This document shows positions 1-12,100 of a stretch of 31,324 bases of DNA, in pieces (position 1 is the first letter of the stretch; each line of letters begins with the position of its first letter). This DNA comes from Ichthyophonus hoferi (Eukaryota; Opisthokonta; Ichthyosporea; Ichthyophonida; Ichthyophonidae). The notes below the pieces were generated by a model, which searched no databases, was not told the DNA's origin, and was given only the letters and a program-made list of their open reading frames with translations. The DNA is taken from NCBI GenBank assembly GCA_002751075.1, contig NAOQ01000413.1, positions 29,455 through 60,778 of the forward strand, given 5' to 3'. Both the position numbers and the translations under genes were made by a program.

Positions 1-31
1 AGTGAATTGCCATGAGTGCTTTGTTTGTTAT

Positions 32-3000
32 TTACATGGTAGGGGAAGAAGCCCAGCCGGAGGGGCTACCACAAGTATCTTGAGGCATAGCAGGAAAATC
101 TACATGGAAAGCAGAGGGAAGGTCTGCAGCCTTACGTGCGGAATCCTCATCTACTGCATCGGCCCAACGCTGGGGTGCAGAATATTCGCCCAAGTCATCA
201 GAGCCGTCTTCTTCAAGATCAAGAAGCTGTAGGTATGTGTGTTAATGTATGCATTTATATATTTATGTACGTATGTATATATTCATGAAAATCAATGTGA
301 TTATGAAGTACAGTCAAATAGTATGTTATGTTCAGTAGAGGAAAAAAAAAACAGAATAAGGCAACAGAAACAAGTACATAGCAGTCTTGAAGATATTTAT
401 GTTGATGTGTGTTATTATGTGGGTATAGGCAATGAGATAACCCCATCTTACTGTGAATAATTTATAGCTGTGATTAAATATTTCCCACTCGCTGGAATAT
501 ATATAGTATTATTCTAACTGCTGAGGTGTCCATACATGCTCACTTACGTATTCCTCAGCTAGATCTAGAATGCGATCCTTGGCTGGTTCAATGAGATGCC
601 TTGGTCCCCTGATTGACACTATATCACTGTTGCCAATTTCCTGGAAACACACATCTACATTACTCTCATGAAAAGCCGATGAATGATCAATTTATTATAT
701 GTATTGCATGATAATACCTATGATGGTATCTATGTATAAGGGCATGTGTTGTATTGTACTGAATGTATTTAAATGCATGTTTGTATACAACTTTGATAGC
801 TTACTGTGTCCAGTGACCCCCACACAGTGGTACACATTAATCATCAATCTGACCGGTTTCAATAATTTGTTTTTAATTTTAATGCGCTTGGGGGAAAACC
901 CCGCTCACTCGTTTTTTAACTATTAATTGGCTGTTGTAAAGCCAAATAGATGGAAATACAAACAACAATTAAGAAAAAGCACATAAAGAACATAATACAG
1001 TTGTCGTAATATTAGCAAAACTATCAGAATAAAGACAGTAGATGGGCAGTACTTACTGAAGAAGGGAATACAATTTGTACCCCGAGCTGCTTTGAGAGCC
1101 GCATTACCATCTTACCACCTGAACCAATGAGATGCCCGTGTACACGATGATCGACCTATATATAAACAATATAGATAGTTAGCAGGAGGATTGATTATGT
1201 AAATTAAAAATAAAATCAAACTTAAAATGAAATGATTGGCTTACGGATAAAAGAAATATGAAATGCTCCAAAAGAAGAACATTTAGCAATGCAGAAATAG
1301 TCAGTGGGGCAGAGCAATATATATATATATATAGAGACTAAAGTACTAAACAAAAGGAAACAAAACGTGCACAAAACGAGACAGAGATCAACAAGGAATG
1401 CAACCTCTATAGTATCTTCCACAAAGTCGTTAGATTGACCAGACTGAGTCATTAGTGACTCAATAATATCTTTGGCTGCCTCGCATGATGCCTGGTAGCC
1501 CGTCAAGGTTATCGTCACTGTGCCAGAGGCATCATCACCTGACCTATCCTGTGCCTGTACGTATAGCAAGAGAAATAGAAAGGGTGCAATTAGTAAGGTA
1601 AGTACTAAAATCTTAACATAAATGTTGGGTCTGTTTGTTTGCTTTGCAAGACCATATACATGTAAAGTACAGAAGGATAAAATAAACAACAGAGAAATCT
1701 CACTAGGTCTAAAATGATCGAGAAAGTGATTGAAGAATATACCTTAGGAATGTCGATCTGACAGCCGGTGTTATTACGAATGCTATTGATGGTTTGACCA
1801 CCCTTGCCAATCACACGGGATACCATAGAAGCATCTACCTCAACTGTCAAAGTAAAACTACGTAGTTCCTAAAGGGGGCGCAATATTATGTTAGAATCAG
1901 ATAACATTTAAGCTATGAAAAAAAAAAAACAATTAAATGCAGTGGATACATACACATACAACCATAGATAAATGAAAACCCAAGTCACATACAGGTACAG
2001 GGGTACACACCACTTACTCTCTCCTTTCTCTCCTCATTGAGGTCGGTCAAGCGATCATTAATGTAGTTTTTAGCCTCTTCTAGCTTATCCTGGGGGCCAG
2101 TCAACACCACCTCATCGCTATTACGGCTAGGGAATCGCATCGTAACCCCAAACTTATCCCTTAGATAGCCGGCATTCTGTATACCCCCACATCCATTCAT
2201 TCATGTCAACAACCAATCCAAATGGACTTGGGGTTTAATACAGGTTCATAATTGGCTTAATTATTATTCTCATGCAAATACACACAGGTAAGTATAACTA
2301 CAAGGTAGGTGGTATATATATGGACACATTTACAGAAATATATGCATGGTATATGCGTTTATGTCTTAATATATATACATATATATAACAGCAGTCCAAA
2401 AGAAAAGAATACATAAAGAAAACCACACCCAGCCAATCAATATAGCTTACCCTGCCTCCTCGACCAATCAAACCACCGTGAAGTTCTTTAGGAATTTCAA
2501 TGGCCACCTGCACAGGTACCAAGGCCTAAAGGAGCAACCAATTAGATGAGATGTTTTAATGCGTCAATTAGATAAGCCAAATTAATATATTATAGAAAGA
2601 GAAACGTACCAGTAACTCAGCCTTGGCGGACTCGACATCATCAGGGAGGCCTGAAATGTGTACAATGCTATCCTCAGATGCAGAGGAAATATCGCTACCA
2701 CGTGCTTGGGGAAACCTAATAAACACCTACATATGCATGTATTATAGATTATAATATAGGTGTATATAGGTGTATATATGATAAAGTATTAGTATAGGTA
2801 TAATTAGGCGCTAATGAGAAGAAAATCATAACATCAACCAGAAGGATGGTCACATAATATATTAAAGGCGTTTATTGTAAGTACAATTCCATTGCATTAA
2901 CAGCTAAGCATATATATACAAAGATGTATACACTAGCAAAGAAAAACTGATGTAATAAAACATTGTATATAACATACACACATACACACCCAGAAAGGTA

Positions 3001-6000
3001 GCTAAGTTATCAAGTTACACCCACATACCTTGTATTTATTCCTGATGGCCTGGAGACGATTGCCACCTTTACCTATAACACTTCCATAGTGAGAGGGATC
3101 AATGGATACATCTACTGTCACCTCGTTTGCCTATTTATGTTATGTTATCATATTAGGATTGTATTGGCTGTTCATTCGACATATAACATGCGTAATTAGG
3201 TAATATTTGTAGTTAATAAAACGTACACACATTACTGTTACAGCGTCACAATAATTTAATATAATACAATATACATATACCATTTTTTCAATGATATATA
3301 AATAACAGTCTATTAACATTAAAAGCTGTATCTAATATATAAACTAAATATAATACAAAGAGCCAATTATTCTTTATCATATGTATCCCACAAGTCTCAC
3401 TTCAATCATTTATACAGCTGACAATCGCCCAATCATACACTTTATGACAAATAGAAAGGCGAATGAAATACACTTACTGCAGCTTCCAGTAGCTTCTCAA
3501 TATGTGCTATAGCCGTGGTCACATCATCTTTCTTTCCTCTCAGAGTAATCATTCTTTCCTGCACGTCCAATACATTAGTTAGTAGCTAGCTCAAAATATT
3601 GCAATGAGATATACATACATACACAAGAGATAGAAGGCAAAGAGTGAAAGAAAATGAATGTAATGTTATAATGTAGACAACAAAGTGGAAGTATTTGAGA
3701 AGTTAGGTATAATCAACCATTAATATCATAAAAAGCAGTCCAAACACCCACACGTTAAAAAACTCATTGCCATCTTTGCAGCCAAAAGAAAACAAGACTT
3801 TATAAGCAAATAGTTAGAAAATGGTAAGCAGAAATAGGAAACCAACACCTACCCTTCCCATCATCGTTGACACACCAAGTTCCTCCATTAGGTATTTGGC
3901 CAAGTTGTTATTGTTGCGATAGAATATATTGGCATGCTCAGCAGGGACAGTTATTGTCTCTACCACTCGAGTAGCCTGGTTGGGATGAAAGGCTGTTGGT
4001 ATATATAGTATAGATATCATAACTAAACATAGATTAGAAGCAATCAGTGAGTTATAGCTGTATACACATTAATATATATATATATTCTTCCTAAAAGAAG
4101 AGTAATAGTAGAAGGTGGGGTGAAATGTTTTGTAAGAGAACGTAGTAAAAGAGAATATAAAGGGTGAAGATATGTACAGTAGGGCAATATAACATACAAA
4201 TTCTGCAATCAACTCCTCCAACATTAATCGGGCCTTAAGTGCGTCTTGCTTTCTTCCGATAACAAGAATATTTTTCTCTTCATCATTGCGAGCAGGGAAA
4301 ACAATGCGGGTGTCTGTTTCTACAAACATACCATGATAATTAGCAAGTTAAAAGTGTCGAAATAAGCCAAGTCTTCATTATACCAATCAATCAAATATTA
4401 TTATAGCCTTGTAGAGTTAAAGGAAATCGCTAAACATGATTGTGTCACAGTGTGACCACAAATCAATCAATTATCTATAATGTTTTAAGACAGCTACATA
4501 ATTGGATTATTTTAGTGCTTAAAATAAAAAAGATTCAAAACTACAACCATAATGCAATATGTATGTGAAAAGGGAATAATAGAAGAGAAGAAATAAAGGG
4601 GGCCTAGAGAGATAAAGAAATGTACGCACAAACGAGTCTTTGTTGATTCATTGTTAAAGAAATGTACTTATGTCGGCGTATGCATGTATGCATAACCTTT
4701 TAAGACATATATCCATATTTGGGTAATTACTTACTCTCTTGGATCAACTTCTTATTGACTCCATCTTTCCCAATAAGGAAACCTAGCATCTCCAAGGAAG
4801 CAGGAATGGTCTCCACATGGCCCACCAATGCCTGCCATTCAATAAATTCTAATTTTAACATGGCGAATCAACCTATTCTATACCAACAAACAGCTAAGAA
4901 AGATACTTACACAAATTATATGATCTCATAGTTATCTTTATCTACTTTCTTTCCATAAAACAATCAATATACAAAATAATAATAGGTAGACTAAGTCACC
5001 ATAAAAACATTAGTATTATGCAAATAAGCGTAATTATTATAACAATTATCTTCTTACATAAATAGCAACACATACGGCCCGTCTTCATAGATGCATATAT
5101 CAATAAATACCAATCGTTTCCATGGAAACCAACATCCTATCATAGCCTATAAATACATATTACCTTTTCCGCAGCAAGTTTTTGCAGCATTTTTTTAGCC
5201 TTAGCAACGTCTTCAGCAGGGCCTCTTATCGTTATTATATCGGACTTGGCATCTCCCTGAACACCAATCAGTTCAATATAAGTATATTTCACTGGTTTCC
5301 CCCCTACATTATACTATATTATACTATGCCAACCCATTATATACCTATGTGCCAAATAAAACATAAGTAGTACCCCAGAGGAATTATTTCTAACTGGATG
5401 TTTCAGATGTACTATTATACCCCACTCTCTCCTGTTAATTGATCTATGTACCTCATAAATGATTAAGAGGTAAATTATTTCATGTCAATAACAAAAAACC
5501 AAATCACAATTCTCTCGCATATACACTACAAACATTTCACACATACATATATACATACATACATACCTCATGTGGGAACAGAATCGCAACGTTGTTGCAA
5601 TCCTGTTGGATGCTGCGAACCACAGCACCCTTAGGCCCAATTAGTGATGAGTGTAGATGAGGCTCTACCTTGACTTCAACTTCACTGATCTTCACCTGAT
5701 TGATTGTTAAAACTTAGGATTGGAAGGTGATTACCAGTTCAATATTTAATATTTTAATTGGGAAGGCAATCTGGTAGGATCTGGCATGATATACACATAA
5801 ATACAAATAAATATATACAAGTATGCATATACAAAAGAACATGTTGCAAGACCGTCAACTTCGAAGGAACATGCAGTACAGCCGATAGGTTGGCAACAAG
5901 CAGATCAGGAAATGATTGATCCAATGTTAGTTATTTGGAGGACGTTCTTAATATGATGAAATGATTCGTCAATGCAGATAACCGAAATATTAAAAATAGG

Positions 6001-9000
6001 ACTAATAAAGACATTAGCTAAAAAATCACCCAAATAAGGCCACTACTAAAAACACATGGTAGGAGGGAAGAAAGAGAAAGGTATTATACCAATTCAGCCT
6101 GAATAGCAAGTAGCATCTTCTGGGCCTTGAGACAATCATCCTTCTTACCAACAACAGTAATGATATCGGTCTCTAGTTTCTCCTCGGGTATAATAACCTA
6201 GCCATAATACATACACATATCATTAGTTTAGCCACCTCGCCACTATCCAGATGGCATTTATTGCGTTGCATAATAATCCTATACTTTATTAGAAACAATA
6301 CATCGATATACAATAAAACAAACGCCAAGGGAAAAAAACAGTAATGATAAAAATGAAGGCTCACAATCGACAAGTACAAGGTATAGTATAGATGCCAGCC
6401 CAGTTTTTGAAATTATTACAGAGTTTTGAACCCACCATAAGCAAACAAGCATTTTAGCCACATTCGCTATCACTGATTATATTAGTAAAAAAATAAATAA
6501 CTAAAACTAATATAAACACATAAAGGTACCCTGGGTAGACTCCAAATAGAAATACAATTGCACATAGAATAGAATATGTATGTAATAAAAATACAAAAGT
6601 GAAGACAAAATGAAAATGAAAACAGATAAAATTGATAAACTAAAACAGAAGCATGGGGCAATCTACCTTTGTATTGGTAGAAGTACGGATCTTATTAATG
6701 TTTGCTCCGCCTTTACCAATAACTTGGCTATGATATTGTCTGAATACAATCACCTTGAGTGTAAAGTTTTTCTCAATCTACATAGGCAATTAGAAGAGAC
6801 AGTTAGTATAGTCTAGTATTGTATCGTATTGCATTTATAATATAATATATATGAGAATAACGCGTTTTAATATTAATATTAATATCACTAAAGACAATAG
6901 CAAATTTATGACATAAACATATGAGAATCTAGTTAAGTTATATGTATCTCTATGTAGGCACATATGTGGTCAAATACAAGTTCATGTCATTGCAAAAATG
7001 TGTATTTTTGTGTATACAAATACATATATACACAAAATCTACTTACCAGGTCAGCAACAACTGGCTCTAATTGAGCTACAACAGAATCCACTTCCTTTCC
7101 GAGTCCAGTGATTCGGACCGTATCGCTGGAGTCAGTAGGAGAAGGGAATTTAATGATAAGAGAGGGGTAGGTCTCCCTCACCTGAGATGATGGAATATGC
7201 CACGCGGCTACTGTTAGTAGATAGTATACAGGGCCTATGGTATATGGCTTCCTATATGCACTCGCTTATCATGTATCAGCCTATATCTGTGTTGGGGTCT
7301 TTTTCGGGTTTCTCTCTCTCTTAGATCATATATATCATTAAATTATATTAAACTATATGAAACTATATTCTACATCCACAAAAGTCGAGTTTCGGTGTTT
7401 ATTTTCATTCATCTAACCTATATCTCTTCTCATGATCCTATGATACAAAGACAATCCTAATATCATATAATAGCTCCACGAACTTGCAGCAATTGATTTA
7501 AAGTCAAGTGGTCATTATTCTATTAAGAATAGGCTAGGCGCGCAACATTTATTTACTCACAAAGTTAGGAACACTAGTAATACAATGGAATCTATAAGAT
7601 CAACAGGAATAACCATCCTTACTTAAATGATCAAGGACTAATCAATTAGAATATTCTTGTTCGCTATATAAGTCACTATGGTAATAATATCTCTTACTAT
7701 ATCTGCATAATATATTCCATAAATTATTTCTCAACACACACATTGTCATTCCCATACTCTTTATATATATGAATCATTAAACATACTTGCAACAACATTT
7801 AGCTAATAAATAACTATAATGAGATACAAGGAGGTAAGGTAATAATAAAATAAGGTAATAGTGTCATAAATACATACCTTACTCAAGGAGAAATCAGTTT
7901 TATTGCTAATAATTAGACCATGAAACTTCTGGGGAATAACTATTTCAACAGTCTTGGTGTCGGTTTGCTTGGTAACTAAATCCTGAGGGTCCAAGTATCT
8001 ATATTGTCACCAGCCATAACATGCATATATATAATCATTATATGCATATATATAAGTATAAGTATGTGTATTTGCATAGGTATAGGTGTATATGAAAGTA
8101 TCTATGTACGTTACAGTATAATTGACATATAAGAACATATTCCTAAGCAACAAGTGATAACTACAGCACACCATTCAATCATAACCATACATACTTCTAT
8201 AGCAGTCTTAGCCTTCGCTACTCCAATTGGTGTTCCCTCGATAATCAAACGATCTTCTGGATCGTTTTCCTTAGGAAAAGAGACCTATATGTGTATATGC
8301 ATGTATGCGTACGTGTATGTATATTAGTTACTAGTGCATATATAAATCAATGACTTGTATCAATGTGCAAAGCAGTTATAGACACAAATGTTGGGCAAAT
8401 AAAGACTGTCGTATAATTGCATGGGTTTGGGATAGAACGCAGACTGCTGGGATAAATGGAATAACAGTATACCTGTTATGTGTTGATGTAATAGAATATG
8501 TTTGTATAATGTTACCCATATATACACATATACACATATAGTAGGTGAAAAAGAATAAACCATAACAAGGTAGCCACAGGGCTAACGAGAGTTAGCAATA
8601 CAAACTAAAATGTTATACAATTTTAGTAATGAATGGGACCGTAAGAATACTACAACTAAAGCAAACAAAAGAAATCATCACATTGGTATATTAATATTAA
8701 TATATTTTATAATATTATATATAAAAATATATTAAAATATATGGTGCCAGGAAATAGGAAAGCAAAATGACTCTAACATTGTTGCACAGAGAACATCGCC
8801 AAATTTCTGCAAGCCAATAGAATACGAAATTGCACCCACACAGTCAAGATTAAAGGAGCTGAACAACCCACCTCCACAGCACATTCTTCTTGAATGCGCT
8901 TGATATTCTGACCACCTTTGCCAATAATATGCTTGTGATAGTCAGGGTTGACTCGCAGAGTAGCCATGGCTTTGGTCCGGGCCTATCAACACGTTGTAAT

Positions 9001-9101
9001 ATAAATAAATCCGTGACTCCAAGCCATAAAGACACATACATATCATAATTACTTTCTCTCATTAGATACTGTTCTATATTTAATATCGACACGTATTATT
9101 G

Positions 9102-9135
<34 letters not shown>

Positions 9136-12100
9136 TACTGACTACCCTATTACTATTATATCACATCATATACACATACACATACACTCAGAAATGAATT
9201 AAATTATGCACAGCTCGTCTGTCTATTAGGTAGCAATTGAGATAAAGGTTATACTTACTAAGAAAAAATATTAGCTGTATTTAAAATCAACCATGATCAG
9301 AAAACAGATTATTTGCCTATAAGAAAAATAGTAATATATGTAATATTGAATATAAACTACAATAAAACGCACTCAAATAGAACTACATATAGCCTTCCAG
9401 CTAATGTCAGAGAAAGAAGAAACACTATTAACATTCATAAAAATAAAAATACAAAATTAAAGTTAAGTAAAAATGTATATCATCCGGACCGGATTTTAAC
9501 TAGAGAAATATAAAAAACATTTTAACATTGCAAAATCAATCAATGACCTACCAATTCAGCTATAATAGGGCTTAGTCTGGCTTTGATCGCAATCACATCT
9601 TCGGTTGGCCCTTGGATCTCAATGGTGTTTTTAGGAGTGAATGTAATTTCTAGCTCACTGCTAAGACCCTGTATGTGCGTGTATGTTTTTGCAGTGAAAA
9701 ACATACTCTAATAAGTAAACCACAAACCATAATATAATAATACAAGCATTTGAATGTAGTGCACGTAAAGTCTTTGTGGATTGATTTATATACTCTTATA
9801 CTCTCAGTAAATATGATTATTTTCATGTACACTATAACATAGTGTTACTTAGGGTTAGGTTCATGATTTAAAGTACATGACTAGCTAAATCTATATAGTA
9901 TATATTGGTAATGGTCAAGCGGTAATTTAACATGTGATAATGAATACAGTCTTGCTATTGAAAAGACACTCACAGGAACTAAATGAGTTATATAATAATA
10001 AAAATACTAGTAATAGTAGCAATAGCAATAATAAATATAATAGTAGTAGCCATAATACCAATAACAAACATATGTAAGTTAAAAACAACAGACCGTAATT
10101 GACCTAATACCAGAAACCAATAAATGAACTATATGTGCATACCTCACGAAGAGATTGGTCAACCGATCTCCTAGAGCCAATGATATACTTGTGTAACCAG
10201 GTAGGGCAGATCACTGTCTCTATCATCATGCTATTGGCCTGTAGGTAACCAATAAACAACACCAGTGCGTTATTAAAAGAGGGATAACGTATAAGAGAGG
10301 AGTGAGAAAGGGAGCCAAGGGGAGGAGGAGGGTAAGAGAGAGAAATTAATACAAATATTTATATTTAATAAATAATATCAAAGTTACACAATTCGTCGAT
10401 AAAATATTACTGTATTGGTAACCAATTAATGTTTATCTAACGAATGACTGGAGTTGATGTCTATGTATGCCAACTATTATCGCCATAGTCCCAAAGCGTA
10501 TAAAGAGATAAACATAATAGGTTGAAAAATATATCGTATTGTGGAAATCACCGCAGAGCTCAGTATTTTGGATACTTATTGATCTATGAAATATACGAAT
10601 GTTTAGTGTTTTATACTATATAATGTTTAAGCTTGCTTAAATAAAATCATTAAAAAATGCCCAAGGCGTTTATTCCATTAGTAGAATATGTTACTGAATT
10701 AGCTTAATTAATTAATTAACTTTTCAATTTAGGTGGTCACAAAACTATGGGATATTTATGGATACAAACATGGACAACTTTAAATTCAACATAAAATATC
10801 ATAACATAATGATGTAACATAAAGTAATACAATACTATACAGTAAAACATGAATAGTAAAACATAATACCATCTCAGCACACAGAATATATTACCATAAC
10901 ATATACTACAATACAAAATTAGAAAGAAAAAAACCAGACTCGTGTACATAATACACACATATCTACATATACCGCCCTACACACACATACCTTAGAAATA
11001 ACCACTTCCAGTGCCTTTCCCAACTTACTGCCCTCTCCGAGCAGTACAATCTCATCGGTGTTCTCTTCTTCAGCAGGGACATTAACCACTACCCCCACCT
11101 CCGTGTATATAGCATCTAAAACCTTGCGAGGCCGTAACCATTTGTGCTGGTGTTTAGGAATAATCATTTTAAGGCTACGTGTAGAGGCCTTTATAGTGGT
11201 ATATCTCTGCTTAATAATAGATACAGCAGCATCTACCTCCTCCTTATTACCGTACACCAAAACGTTGCTATCACTATTTGAAGGCACATAGATCTGCGGA
11301 CCGCCCAAGGGATATTGTTTCAATATTAGTTTAATTACTTATCTTATTATTAAGGTTTAGGTCAGGTGTAATGTCCTAAATCATGCTATGATTAGTTATA
11401 ATATATAATGCTTGAAATATAATAAAATGCAAGCAATGAAAGAACTTAATACAAAACATGAAATATTAAAATAAACAAACCAACATTACATACCCGTATT
11501 CCTACATATAAGGCAACAACAACACGCCACACCACAACACAATCCATACACAGTACAAGCAATCCACCCCCACCTTAACAGAGGCACCAGCCGTGGCCAC
11601 GATAGCGTCGACTTCACAGTTATTAGGGCCAAATACCAATAGGTGATAATGATTATCAATGTTAATCAGCTCTCTACCCTGTCTGGCTCTCTCTTCACTG
11701 GCTGCCTTTAACTCCAAGGCGGCTGACTCCACCCCCTCTTTGCTCCCTGTCACCCTGACCTTGTTGCTGGACTGTGATAGGTGGTGTGTCAGGCATATTA
11801 TATACTATATACTATATACTATATACTCTATGTCATGTCATGCACAGTAATTAGAATAAAAGGGTAATAGGTAGAGGAGTGTATAGGTGAGAATATATAT
11901 AATTACATTACAAAATAATTATGTTTAAAAGAATAAGTAATTGCAAAATAATGATAGTGAAGATAGAACTGTATCTAAATCCGTTATAGGAATGTGTATA
12001 GTCTAATATGGTTAGGTAGATATGTAATTAACAAAAAGAATAGGCATATATACTAAATGTACATTAATAGGTAGTACTGGGATCCAACACCAAAGGTAAG

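Noticed and set aside
7878-7994. Upstream in-frame methionine and acceptor ATATAG for vigilin exon 13
   Set aside because: That acceptor would need a phase-2 entry, but the preceding exon ends in phase 0. The CCCTCAG acceptor at 7983 closes the frame.
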